Part shown: in pieces, positions 25,138 through 33,577 of the stretch | Layout of the letters: each line of letters opens with the position of its first letter | Position numbering within the stretch: position 1 is the first letter of the stretch | Assembly: GCF_042653545.1 (NCBI RefSeq) | Contig: NZ_JBHSIS010000017.1 | Span: forward strand, 310,001 to 374,000 | Length of the DNA: 64,000 nucleotides | Direction of reading: 5' to 3' | Source of the DNA: Actinophytocola glycyrrhizae | GTDB lineage: Bacteria > Actinomycetota > Actinomycetes > Mycobacteriales > Pseudonocardiaceae | The notes under the pieces: model-generated | Seen by the model: only the letters and a program-made list of their open reading frames with translations | The model's database searches: none | Told to the model about the DNA's origin: nothing | Position numbers and translations under genes: made by a program

Positions 25138-26007
25138 ATGACCGGACTCAGGACATGGACGCGAGCGGCGTTGGCCGCTGTGGTGGCGACCCTCGCCGCC
25201 GCGGGCGTCACCACGCTCACGGCGACCCCGGCGAGCGCGGCGGCACGGGACGGCGTCTGCAACAGCGGCGAGTTCTGCTACTACTACAACAGCAACCACG
25301 CGGGTTCGGTCTCCGACTTCGCGGGGTCGGTGGCCGACTACGGCACCACCCAGCCCTCCTGCTACGACTTCAAGGGGCCGGGCAACGGGCAGGGTCAGTG
25401 CATCAAGAACAACGCCGCGTCGGTGTGGAACCGCACCGGTGGCACGGTCCGGGTGTACTACAACTCCGGCTACGGCGGCGACCACCAGGACTTCGGCGCC
25501 GGCGCGAAGAGCAACCTGAAGACGGCGCTGAAGAACAACAACGCCTCCCACCAGTTCAACCCGGGCACGGCGGGCCGGTTCTGGCTGCCGTTCCCGTGTG
25601 GGGAGACCTGGCAGGCGAGCACCCGCACCAACCACAGCCCGGCCAACGCCGTCGACTTCAACCACTATCCCGAGGACAACGGCTGGAAGGTGTACTCCTC
25701 CGCCCCGGGCACGGTGTCGAGGGTCGCGAACCTGGGCAACACGTCCTACGGCCGGTACATCGTGATCGACCACGCGGGCGGGTGGCAGACCCTCTACGCG
25801 CACCTGAGCGCGCAGAACGTGTCGGTGGGCCAGTCCGTGTCGGAGAAGACCATGATCGGCCGCGTCGGCAACACCGGCGGCTCCACCGGCCCGCACCTGC
25901 ACTACGAGCAGAAACGCTACGGCTCCGTGCAGCGGGTGACGTTCCGGGACGGCAACCCCGTCTACTGGGGTTCGCGCAACCTCGCGCGCACCACCAACTG
26001 CCCGTGA
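25138..26007 (+). CDS. Secreted M23 peptidase with I36-like domain
   Basis: A 289-residue secreted protein. Signal peptide 1-35 (cleavage after ASA). Residues of about 38-140 have the pattern of the peptidase inhibitor I36/SMPI beta-gamma-crystallin-like domain: CNSGEFCYYYNSNHAGS, CYDFKGPGNGQGQCIKNNAAS, then a VRVYYNSGYGGDHQDF repeat. Residues 150-280 are an M23/LytM metallopeptidase: His166 and Asp173 (NHSPANAVDF), His222 (LYAHLS) and His255 (HLHYE) are the expected zinc and catalytic residues. It probably cuts cell-wall peptides outside the cell. The I36-like part may act as propeptide, binding module or built-in inhibitor. ATG 25138 follows GTGAGGAAACGC; the GTG at 25126 is also in frame. 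Confidence 0.88.
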   Translation: MTGLRTWTRAALAAVVATLAAAGVTTLTATPASAAARDGVCNSGEFCYYYNSNHAGSVSDFAGSVADYGTTQPSCYDFKGPGNGQGQCIKNNAASVWNRTGGTVRVYYNSGYGGDHQDFGAGAKSNLKTALKNNNASHQFNPGTAGRFWLPFPCGETWQASTRTNHSPANAVDFNHYPEDNGWKVYSSAPGTVSRVANLGNTSYGRYIVIDHAGGWQTLYAHLSAQNVSVGQSVSEKTMIGRVGNTGGSTGPHLHYEQKRYGSVQRVTFRDGNPVYWGSRNLARTTNCP

Positions 26008-26053
26008 CCACCTGACACCGCGCCGGTGACCTGGCCTGCCGAACGGGCCGGGG

Positions 26054-26067
26054 CACCGGCGCCGGTG
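26054..26067. terminator. GC-rich palindrome between convergent genes
   Basis: CACCGGC and GCCGGTG meet without a loop between the peptidase gene and the convergent membrane-protein gene. As an RNA it would need to open several pairs to form a loop, so a terminator role is tentative. Confidence 0.3.
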
Positions 26068-26089
26068 GTACGCCTGAGGGCCCCGCGCG

Positions 26090-27007
26090 TCAGCCGACGC
26101 GGTACCCGGTGAGGTCGGCCCACCACTCGTCGCCCTTCGCGGCGCCGGTGGCGAAGACCAGTTCCCGGCCGTCGGCGCTGAAGGTCGGCAGGCCGGGCCC
26201 GTCGTGCCGCAGGGCGGCCAGCTGCGTGCCGGCACCGAGGTCCCACACCCGGACGTGGCCGGTGTACACGACGGCTAGGCGGCCGCGGTCCGCGGTGACG
26301 ACGGCGCCGACGTCCAGGTCCGTGCGTGGGCGCAGGTCGTCCTCGGCGGTCAGCGTGTGCAGCCGAGTGCCGAGGCGGTCACGCACCACGACCGAGTCGT
26401 CCGCGAACGTGACGACCCATCCCGCGGTGGCCAGGTGCACGGCGTCGTCCCGGCTCTGCCAGGCGGCGTCGCCGGTGTCCGGCACGAACCCGGACGCGGC
26501 CAGTTCCTCGACGTCGCCGACCGGTCCGGCGAGGTCCCGCACGACCCGTCCGTCGGCCGTCGCGATCACCGACGCGCCACCGGCGTCGAGTGCGGGACGG
26601 CCTGCGACACAGTCGGGGTGGCCGGGGTAGGGGCAGTAGAGCGCGATCGTGTCGTGGGCGGACGACCGAACCACGGCGACCGCGATGCCGGCGTAGTCGA
26701 GGCCGAGCGGAATCCGGCCTGCCTCGCGGCCGTCGCGCGTGTCGACCCGCACCAGCACCGCGGCGCGGCGGCCGTCGACGTCGGCCTGGGTGTTCACCGG
26801 CCGCCCGACGAGGCCGACCGTGCCGCGCGCGACGGTCACCGCGTAGTCGCCGCCGCCCGGCTGGAAGTCCTCGATCCGATACGTCCACGCCGGTCCACAG
26901 GGGTTGCCGGGAGCACACTCCGCCGGCCGGTCCAGAACACGCCACCCGACCACCGCGACGGCCACGGCCAGCAGGACCAGCGCCGTGGCAGTCAGCTTCC
27001 GGCGCAC
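26090..27007 (-). CDS. Membrane-anchored beta-propeller-like protein
   Basis: A 305-residue protein of unknown function. The second of two consecutive GTG codons (27007) is chosen since GGAGG sits 4 bases upstream. An N-terminal membrane segment (LTATALVLLAVAVAVVGW) is followed by an extracytoplasmic domain with repeated short strands ending in V-x-D-L or R-V-D (VVRDLAGPVGD, VVVRDRLGTRLH, HVRVWDLGAGTQLAAL, LPTFSADGRELVFATG), a WD40/PD40-like propeller pattern. Two cysteine pairs lie close to the membrane (ECAPGNPCG, YCPYPGHPDC). It may be a sensor or scaffold. Confidence 0.65.
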   Translation of the reverse strand: MRRKLTATALVLLAVAVAVVGWRVLDRPAECAPGNPCGPAWTYRIEDFQPGGGDYAVTVARGTVGLVGRPVNTQADVDGRRAAVLVRVDTRDGREAGRIPLGLDYAGIAVAVVRSSAHDTIALYCPYPGHPDCVAGRPALDAGGASVIATADGRVVRDLAGPVGDVEELAASGFVPDTGDAAWQSRDDAVHLATAGWVVTFADDSVVVRDRLGTRLHTLTAEDDLRPRTDLDVGAVVTADRGRLAVVYTGHVRVWDLGAGTQLAALRHDGPGLPTFSADGRELVFATGAAKGDEWWADLTGYRVG

Positions 27008-27137
27008 CACGCCTCCTTCGGTCGATCCCCAGGCAGGGTATCGACCGTCCAAACGGGAGCAGTCGGGTACCGCACGAGGCCGCGGCCGAGGACCGGGTCG
27101 TGCCCGGTCAGCTGGTTCGGCGTGTTCCGCTGACGTG

Positions 27138-27353
27138 CTACCTGCTGCGCAGGCGGGGAGACACGAGACCGGCGACGGCGGTCGCGATGACGACGACACC
27201 GAGCACGACGGCGATCACCGGCAGCACGGCGACATCGTTCGCCTCGGCCATCTGCCAGCTGTTGTACGCCACGGCCAGGATGCCGACCAGCAGTAAGAGG
27301 ACGCAGCCGCCCTGGGTCCTCGGCACGAAGGACCACCGGCGTTGGTTGGGCAT
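27138..27353 (-). CDS. Small two-helix membrane protein
   Basis: A 71-residue protein whose ATG (27353) is preceded by GGGGAGGTCTCG, a strong ribosome binding site. It has two hydrophobic helices (CVLLLLVGILAVAYNSW and VIAVVLGVVVIATAVAGLV) and a basic tail PRLRSR. No family recognised. It lies 130 bases upstream of the propeller protein gene on the same strand and may be cotranscribed with it. Confidence 0.6.
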   Translation of the reverse strand: MPNQRRWSFVPRTQGGCVLLLLVGILAVAYNSWQMAEANDVAVLPVIAVVLGVVVIATAVAGLVSPRLRSR

Positions 27354-27583
27354 CGAGACCTCCCCATCAGTGGGTACCTGTCCGACCGGATTCCTACCCG
27401 TCGGCGATCGTCGACAAACGTGGCGTTCGGTGCAACCGCGTGCGCCGTGGGCTCACGTTTCCCGTACCGCCCGGCGCCCGGCTACCGTTCCCGGCGAAAG
27501 GACCGTTGTTCCGCGTCAGCGGATGCCGGCTTTGGCGGCGGTGCTTGGACGTAGTGGCACAGGCAGCGAGGGGAGCCACGGAG

Positions 27584-29104
27584 ATGCTGACGAAACTGCT
27601 GGTCGCGACCGCACTGGCCGCGGGGGTGGCGGACGCACCGCCCGCACCGCCCGCCGAAGTGGTGCGAACTGCGGACGGGGCGGTTCGCGGCGTGGCGGCG
27701 GCCGACCACAGGACGTTCCAGGGCATCCCGTTCGCGGCGCCACCGGTGGGGGAACTGCGTTGGCGCTCGCCGCAGCCGGTGACACCGTGGCCGGGGGTGC
27801 GGGAGACCACGACGCCGAGCGCCCGCTGCGCACAGGCCGCGGGCGGCGGCACACCGAGCGACGACGAGGACTGCCTCTACCTGAACGTCACGACGCCGAA
27901 CACCCCCGGACGCAAGCCGGTGCTGGTGTGGGTGCACGGCGGCGGGAACAGCTATGGCGCCGGTGCCGACGTCGACCCGACCCGACTCGCGGTCAAGGGG
28001 GACGTGGTCGTGGTGACGATCAACTACCGCCTCGGCGTGTTCAGCGCGTTCGCCCACCCCGACCTCGCCGGCGGCGGTGCGTTCGGCCTGGAGGACCAGC
28101 AGGCGGCGCTGCGGTGGGTGCGGCGCAACGCGACCGCGTTTGGGGGCGACCCGAACAGGGTCACCCTCTTCGGTGAGTCGAGTGGGGGGTTCGACGTGTG
28201 CGGTCAGCTGACGTCGCCGGGTGCCAGGAAGCTGTTCCAGCGGGCGATCATCCAGAGCGGCACGTGCGCGTCGAGCTGGCCGGCCAACGGTGTGATCCAC
28301 ACGCAGCCGGCCGGGTCGCCGTGGCTGTCGCTCGCGGAGTCCCGCTCGCACGGCGCCGACCTGGCCGCCCGGCACGGGTGCGCCGACGTCGAGTGCCTGC
28401 GCATGCTGCCCGCGGCGGACCTGATCCCGCAGGGCAACTCCACGATCATCACCGGGATGGCCTACGGCGCGGAGGTCCTGCCCACCCGCCCGGACCTGGC
28501 GCTGGCGGGCGGCGCGTTCCACCGGATACCGGTGATCGCCGGGCACACCCGCGACGAGGGCAGGCTCGCGGCCGCGTTCGTACCGAGGCCGTTCACCGAG
28601 GAGACCTACCGGTCGCTGCTGGCCGAGGCGTTCGGTGACCGCGCGCCTTGGGTGGTTGCTGAGTACCCGTCCGACGCGTTCGGCTCACCGGCCCTGGCCT
28701 ACGCACAGGTGTTGACCGATCGGGTGTGGGCGTGCAGGCACGTGGCGGACCACCGTGCCATGGCACGGCACACCACGGTGTACGGCTACGAGTTCGCCGA
28801 CCGCACCGCGCCCACCGGCTGGTTCACCTTTCCGCCCGACCTGCCGCCGGGCGCGTTCCACAGCTCGGAACTGCCGTACCTGTTCGACCTGGTCGGCTTC
28901 CCCGGCACGCTGGGTCCGGCACAGGCGGCGCTGGCCGACCAGCTGATCGCCTACTGGTCGCGGTTCGCGGCCACGGGCGACCCCAACGGCGGCGACCTCC
29001 CGCGCTGGCAGGCATTCCGCGGCGCGAACGCCCAGTCACTGGCCCCGGGCGCCATCGCCCAGGTCGACGTGGCGGCCGAGCACAACTGCACCTTCTGGCG
29101 CTGA
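27584..29104 (+). CDS. Secreted type-B carboxylesterase
   Basis: A 506-residue enzyme with a short signal peptide (MLTKLLVATALAAGVADA). ATG 27584 has GGGGAG 9 bases upstream. The N-terminal TADGAVRGV and FQGIPFAAPPVGELRW, the oxyanion HGGGN at 118-122, NYRLG, GESSGG with nucleophile Ser199, and GAFHSSELPYLFD with the catalytic His are all typical. It is a second member of the same family as the gene at 23219, but the sequences differ widely, so it is not a recent local duplicate. Confidence 0.9.
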   Translation: MLTKLLVATALAAGVADAPPAPPAEVVRTADGAVRGVAAADHRTFQGIPFAAPPVGELRWRSPQPVTPWPGVRETTTPSARCAQAAGGGTPSDDEDCLYLNVTTPNTPGRKPVLVWVHGGGNSYGAGADVDPTRLAVKGDVVVVTINYRLGVFSAFAHPDLAGGGAFGLEDQQAALRWVRRNATAFGGDPNRVTLFGESSGGFDVCGQLTSPGARKLFQRAIIQSGTCASSWPANGVIHTQPAGSPWLSLAESRSHGADLAARHGCADVECLRMLPAADLIPQGNSTIITGMAYGAEVLPTRPDLALAGGAFHRIPVIAGHTRDEGRLAAAFVPRPFTEETYRSLLAEAFGDRAPWVVAEYPSDAFGSPALAYAQVLTDRVWACRHVADHRAMARHTTVYGYEFADRTAPTGWFTFPPDLPPGAFHSSELPYLFDLVGFPGTLGPAQAALADQLIAYWSRFAATGDPNGGDLPRWQAFRGANAQSLAPGAIAQVDVAAEHNCTFWR

Positions 29105-29275
29105 CAGGGCTCGCTCGCACGAGGAACCCACGACACTCGTCGGACCGCGCCGATATGGTTCGGCTCGTGTCGCCCGATCCGAGTTCACGTCTGGCAATGA
29201 GTGAGCCGTTGCCGCGACCAGTGCTGCTGGTGGCGCGTTTCGCGGCTACCGGCCTTCGGTGGCGTCGGTAGCTTG

Positions 29276-29980
29276 ATGTCCGTGGACAACGACTACGACG
29301 GCTTCGCGCAGGCGTACGCGCGCAACAACGAGTCCAGCCCGTTCAACGCGCGCTACGAACGCCCCGCGATCATGGCCCTCGCCGGCGATGTGCGCGCCTT
29401 GCGGGTACTGGACGCCGGATGCGGGTCAGGGATGCACGCGGCGGAGCTGATCAAGCGTGGAGCGATCGTCACCGGTGCCGATCTGAGTGTGGGGCTGCTC
29501 GACACCGCGCGGACACGACTCGGGCCGGAGGTGCCGCTGCACCAGACCGACCTGGGGCAGCCGTTGGATTTCGCCGACGGTGTCTTCGATCTGGTGATGT
29601 GTTCCCTGGTCATGCACTACCTGGAGGACTGGGATCGCACACTCGGTGAGTTTCACCGTGTGCTGGTGCCAGGCGGCCGGTTGGTCATGTCCACTCACCA
29701 TCCCTTCATGGACATGCGGATCAGCGGCAGCGACGACTACTTCGGCACCTACGCCTTCACCGAGGACTGGGTACGTGACGGCCGGACGATGCGGATGCGG
29801 TTCTGGCACCGCCCGTTGCGGGCCATGCTGGCGTCCTTCGCGAGGTCCGGTTTCGCCGTCGACGAGATCCGCGCGCCCGAGCCCAGGCCGGAGATGGCCG
29901 ACGAAGCGCCGGACGACTACCGCCACCTCGTCCACAAGGCCCAGTTCATACTCTTCAGCTTGACGGCCACTGAACTGTGA
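29276..29980 (+). CDS. Class I SAM-dependent methyltransferase
   Basis: A 234-residue cytoplasmic enzyme of the Methyltransf_11/UbiE-like group. Motif I is VLDAGCGSG (44-52), followed by GADLSVGLL for the acidic ribose-binding loop and FDLVMCSLVMHYLEDW and LVPGGRLVMSTHHP for the later motifs. The start ATG 29276 has only a weak ribosome binding site; GTG 29282 is the alternative. The neighbours do not suggest a substrate. Confidence 0.85.
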   Translation: MSVDNDYDGFAQAYARNNESSPFNARYERPAIMALAGDVRALRVLDAGCGSGMHAAELIKRGAIVTGADLSVGLLDTARTRLGPEVPLHQTDLGQPLDFADGVFDLVMCSLVMHYLEDWDRTLGEFHRVLVPGGRLVMSTHHPFMDMRISGSDDYFGTYAFTEDWVRDGRTMRMRFWHRPLRAMLASFARSGFAVDEIRAPEPRPEMADEAPDDYRHLVHKAQFILFSLTATEL

Positions 29981-30162
29981 AGTCCCTGTCCTCGGCGTCA
30001 ACGGCTTCGCGGGCCTGGCCACATCCGTGCTCTGGCATGCCGCGACAGACGCGTCAGGGACATGGCCCGATGGGCTGCCGGGTCGTGGTGTGGACGCGAA
30101 GCCCTTCCCGAATCCGCGTCATTCGATGGAGTGAACCCGCTGGCGGAGCAGTGGTTCCGGAA

Positions 30163-30168
30163 GATAAT
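30163..30168 (+). promoter_or_regulatory. Possible -10 element of the SOD-like gene
   Basis: GATAAT stands out in GC-rich surroundings and ends 8 bases before the ATG at 30177. There is no clear Shine-Dalgarno sequence, so leaderless transcription is possible. No good -35 box was found. Confidence 0.3.
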
Positions 30169-30176
30169 AAGTCCTC

Positions 30177-30743
30177 ATGGGACTCCGATCCGCCACCGCT
30201 CTCCTCGGGATAGTTGTCTGCGCGCTTGGCGCCGCGGGGCCCGCGCTCGCGGACCCGCCGGCCGCGCGCCCCGCCTTCAGCCTGGTGACGTTCGTGGAGT
30301 ACACGCCGGGCGCGCACGGGGTCACCTACGACGCCGCGTCGGTTCCGGTCGGCTCGCGCGCCGCGGTGCTCGCCGCTCCTGATCACGGCGGGACCACGGT
30401 CGCTCTCCTGGTGCGCGGCCTGCTGCCCGGCCGGGCATACGGGGCGCACGTGCACCAGAAACCGTGTGGTGCCACGGGGGACGCGGCCGGTCCGCACTTC
30501 CAGCACGTGCCCGACCCCGTACAACCCTCCGTTGACCCGCAGTACGCCAACCCGCGTAACGAGATCTGGCTCGACCTCACTACCGACATGAACGGGAACG
30601 CGCGGTCGTCGGCCGGCGTGGACTGGCAGTTCGGGGACCGCCCCGCCGGTTCGGTGGTCCTCCACGCCGAGCACACGCACACAGGTCCCGGGCAGGCCGG
30701 CACCGCCGGTCCTCGGCTGGCCTGTGTAACGGTCGACTTCTGA
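30177..30743 (+). CDS. Secreted Cu/Zn superoxide dismutase-like protein
   Basis: A 188-residue protein with a signal peptide (cleavage after ALA near 25). Copper-type ligands are His91 and His93 (GAHVHQ), His107 (GPHFQH) and His163 (VVLHAEH). The disulphide partners Cys97 and Cys183 and the C-terminal GQAGTAGPRLAC pattern with the guiding Arg are present. The zinc loop differs: where classical enzymes have H-x(8)-H-x-x-D, this one reads NEIWLDLTTDMNG, so the zinc site is probably absent or altered. This resembles actinobacterial zinc-free SodC relatives. It could detoxify superoxide outside the cell or merely bind copper. Confidence 0.82.
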   Translation: MGLRSATALLGIVVCALGAAGPALADPPAARPAFSLVTFVEYTPGAHGVTYDAASVPVGSRAAVLAAPDHGGTTVALLVRGLLPGRAYGAHVHQKPCGATGDAAGPHFQHVPDPVQPSVDPQYANPRNEIWLDLTTDMNGNARSSAGVDWQFGDRPAGSVVLHAEHTHTGPGQAGTAGPRLACVTVDF

Positions 30744-30950
30744 CCGGTCGCTCGTGCGGCGCGCCCGAATCCCGGCGGCCGTCGCGTGCCAGCCCGGTCC
30801 GCACGGCGCTGCGGGCCGCCGCGGCGGTGAGGCCAGGACATTCGCCGACGCCGGCCGGGACCGGCGCACCGGCGGCCTGGTGTTTCGAGGGCCGGCGTGG
30901 GTGGTGTTGATCAGTGGAACACATCCGCGGGTTCGGGAGTTGGGAATGGC

Positions 30951-31724
30951 ATGAGTCAACTCGTGGACCGCACGATCACCGCCCTCCGTTCTGAGCACGA
31001 CATGCTCGCCGGTCTCGTCCGCACCTTCACCGACGAGCAGCTGGCCTTCACCAGCGGCGCCGCGGAGTGGACGGTCGCCCAGGTCCTTTCCCACCTCGGC
31101 AGTGGTGCGGAGATCGGCCGTGCACCGATCGCCCGGGCCGTCGGGGAGACCGTGGCGGCCGAGGACAACCAGACGATCTGGGCCCGCTGGGACGCGTCCG
31201 CACCGCGAGCGCAGGCCGAGGGCTTTCTGGAGCACAACGGCCGCTGGCTCGAGACGGTCGAGGCGCTCACGCCAGAGCAGCGCTCGTCGTTGACGGTCGA
31301 CCTCGGCTTCTGGCCGGAGCCGGTCCCGCTGCTGAGCGCCCTGGGCATGCGATTCAACGAGGTGGCCAACCACTCGTGGGACGTGCGGGTGGCCTTCGAC
31401 CCACACGCCGGGGTCGACGCCGACTCGGCCGCGGTGCTCGTCGACCTCCTGGGCGGGCCCATGAGCTTCCTGCTGGGCTTCCTCGGGAAGCCGGCCGAGC
31501 TCGCGGCCCCGGTGTCCGTCGCGATCCCCGGCGCCGGTCTGGTGATCGACGACGCGGTCACCGTGGTGGACCACCTCGAGTCACCGTCCGCGAGGCTCGA
31601 CGGACCGCAGGAAGCGTTCATCCGGCTGATCAACGGCCGCCTCAAGGCACCACACGACAACGGCGTCACCGTCGAGGGCAGCGTCACCCTCGACGACCTG
31701 CGCCGCGTGTTCCCCGGCTTCTGA
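30951..31724 (+). CDS. MDMPI/DinB-like (maleylpyruvate isomerase-type) protein
   Basis: A 257-residue protein of the mycothiol-dependent maleylpyruvate isomerase/DinB superfamily. The N-terminal helical bundle carries EHDMLAGLVRTFTDEQL, WTVAQVLSHLGSGAEI with one metal-ligand-type His, and RFNEVANHSWDVRVA with another, the usual pattern of the family. A C-terminal alpha/beta domain follows to residue 257. ATG 30951 is preceded by GGGAGTTGGGAATGGC. Many members act in mycothiol-dependent transfer or detoxification; the reaction here is unknown. Confidence 0.8.
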   Translation: MSQLVDRTITALRSEHDMLAGLVRTFTDEQLAFTSGAAEWTVAQVLSHLGSGAEIGRAPIARAVGETVAAEDNQTIWARWDASAPRAQAEGFLEHNGRWLETVEALTPEQRSSLTVDLGFWPEPVPLLSALGMRFNEVANHSWDVRVAFDPHAGVDADSAAVLVDLLGGPMSFLLGFLGKPAELAAPVSVAIPGAGLVIDDAVTVVDHLESPSARLDGPQEAFIRLINGRLKAPHDNGVTVEGSVTLDDLRRVFPGF

Positions 31725-31889
31725 CGGAACCGGCCAGACCTCGCGACGTGACCGGTCTCGTCGACAGAGTTCGTCGACGAAGGGTTCGCGGCCGGACACG
31801 TCCAACAGTGGCCTGCGTTTGGAAGGGGTGCTCCGGCAGCTGCGCTGACCTGCAGGAATGTGACTCCGGTAGGTCAGCGCAGGTCTTTC

Positions 31890-32180
31890 TCAAGCAGGGA
31901 AGCCGCGGAACTGGTTGTAGCGAAGGGTCTCCGCGCACTTGAAGAGGGCGTAGAACTTCACGAGGCGGTGACGAGCGTTCACGTCCAGGTAGGTGCTCGC
32001 GGTCCTGAGTAGCAGGATGTCCATCGCGTCGATTTCGGCTGCGGACTGCTGCTGCACGAAACTGACGACGGCTTGGTGGGCGCTGTCGTCATCGAGTCCG
32101 AGCCAGCGATTGACAGTGACGATTTGCGCGGCATCGTACGCCACGTTGGCAACGGTGATGAACAGCTCTTTCCAGTCCAT
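31890..32180 (-). CDS. Small helical protein, unrecognised
   Basis: A 96-residue protein starting at ATG 32180 (MDWKELFITVANVAYDAAQ). It is predicted to be mostly helical and has no membrane segment. Its codon usage and GC content look lower than those of neighbouring genes by eye. The start is uncertain because the ribosome binding site is weak; an upstream in-frame ATG at 32273 would add a disordered 31-residue leader. No family recognised. It is read away from the GTPase-like operon. Confidence 0.5.
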   Translation of the reverse strand: MDWKELFITVANVAYDAAQIVTVNRWLGLDDDSAHQAVVSFVQQQSAAEIDAMDILLLRTASTYLDVNARHRLVKFYALFKCAETLRYNQFRGFPA

Positions 32181-32411
32181 CTGGTGCTTTCGGTCGCGGT
32201 GGCTGGACTCGACCGGCCGCGGTCGGCCGATCCGACTCGGCGGTTGGTCAAACCACGAGGTCGTCGCGAACATGCCCTTCGTTACGGCCGGACCGCCGTG
32301 GAAACCGGCTGTCCGTGGCTTGGGAACGAATCGGCCGGGTACCGTAACGGCCGGGTCCGCGCGGCGATGATGACGTCGACACGATCTTCAATCTGGCGGG
32401 CAGGACATCGC

Positions 32412-33080
32412 ATGCCGATCCCCCTCATCATCTGGGCTGCTGCCGGCGCGGCGGGAACCGCCGGGGCGTACCTCGCCCGGCGCCAGGTACGCAAGCCCCT
32501 CGAACTGGCGGTTCTCGGCCAGCGGCTGGTCGGCAAGACCCGGCTCATCAACACGTGGAGGGGAGAGTGGGAGCCGCCCGGGCGCACGCAGGCGCCCACG
32601 AAGGTCACGCCGGTCGCGGTCTCCACCGGCAAACAGGTGTTGAACGTGGACAAGAAGTTCGTGTTCCGTCAGCTCGTCGACATCAGCGGTGGCGACGAGT
32701 CCGCGAAGTCTCTCGGCACGCTGCTCACAAGTGCGGCGGCTGTGCTGTACCTGCTCGACGCGCGGACCTTGGCGCGGGAGGAACAGCGCGCGCGGTGGCA
32801 AGGCCAGGCGGACGACTGGGCCCGTGTGCAGCTCGATGCCAGCAGGCTCGTGCGTGCGACGTCGGCCAGACGGGTGGTGTTCGTCGTGACCCACTCCGAC
32901 CTCGACGCGCGGTGCGACCGGATGTCGCACGACGACTACCGGGACCTGCTTGCCCGGCAGCTCGCCGATGTCATGGCCACGGTCGGCGACGCGGCGAAGG
33001 TTCGCCTCGTGGCCGGCAGCCTCGTCGATCCGCCACGCGCGCGGGCTTTGTCCGACTCGATCATCGAGCACCTGCTGTGA
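32412..33080 (+). CDS. Membrane-tethered GTPase-like P-loop protein
   Basis: A 222-residue protein. An N-terminal hydrophobic helix (PLIIWAAAGAAGTAGAYLA) is followed by a small G domain: P-loop GQRLVGKT at 36-43, a G3-like DISGGDE at 90-96, and THSD at 160-163 in the place of NKxD, so guanine specificity is uncertain. CAGGA 8 bases upstream supports ATG 32412. The stop overlaps the start of the next gene (GTGA). It is the first gene of a coupled four-gene operon whose last gene encodes helical repeats, a layout reminiscent of predicted actinobacterial GTPase-associated conflict or signalling systems. That link is an inference. Confidence 0.75.
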   Translation: MPIPLIIWAAAGAAGTAGAYLARRQVRKPLELAVLGQRLVGKTRLINTWRGEWEPPGRTQAPTKVTPVAVSTGKQVLNVDKKFVFRQLVDISGGDESAKSLGTLLTSAAAVLYLLDARTLAREEQRARWQGQADDWARVQLDASRLVRATSARRVVFVVTHSDLDARCDRMSHDDYRDLLARQLADVMATVGDAAKVRLVAGSLVDPPRARALSDSIIEHLL

Positions 33081-33577
33081 GCGACACCGTCCGGCTGGTC
33101 TACACGGAGTTCGACCCCGGTGCGGCTCCGTTTGCCTGGCTTCGCGGCCGCCGCTTGACCACCGACGTGGACCGCTCCGAGATCTACCGGATCATGGCGA
33201 TGATCTCGGCAGCCGCCAAGGTGGTCGAGCGACCGGGCGCTCGCGCGATGCGCTACCTCGACGACGGGAACACCATGCTCGTCGAGCTGGACCTGTCCGA
33301 GCCCGACCCTGGTGGCGCACCCACCCGCCTTACCGTGGTGCTGGTCGTCGACGACAGCACACCGCGGCCACTCGCCGGTTGCGCCGGCCTGATCGTCGCT
33401 GAGCTGGCGGGGGCGGGTATATCCGCGGAGGAAGGGCGTGTGCGTGCCGCCCTGGAATGGGGGTGGGCGAACTCCGCCCTCCAATTTCCACGACTCGTTG
33501 CGTGGTATCGCCGGCTCATGGCGAAAGTCCGGGGTGGTCAAGGCTTTCACTCGGTACGGGAAGGGAAGGCGGTGTGA
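33077..33577 (+). CDS. Unrecognised protein, second gene of GTPase operon
   Basis: A 166-residue soluble protein without a recognised family. GTG 33077 overlaps the GTPase stop, and its own stop overlaps the next start (GTGA), so it is translationally coupled on both sides. The N-terminus VRLVYTEFDPGAAPFAWLRGR and a central ISAAAKVVERPGARAMRYLDDG followed by strands (TMLVELDLSEPD, RLTVVLVVDD) suggest an alpha/beta fold. The N-terminal phrase could mark a GTPase-associated (GAP1-like) element, but I cannot confirm this. Confidence 0.6.
   Translation: MSDTVRLVYTEFDPGAAPFAWLRGRRLTTDVDRSEIYRIMAMISAAAKVVERPGARAMRYLDDGNTMLVELDLSEPDPGGAPTRLTVVLVVDDSTPRPLAGCAGLIVAELAGAGISAEEGRVRAALEWGWANSALQFPRLVAWYRRLMAKVRGGQGFHSVREGKAV

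Noticed and set aside
23219..29104. Recent duplication of the two carboxylesterase genes
   Set aside because: Both are type-B enzymes, but they differ in length, cysteine content and most of the sequence outside the motifs.
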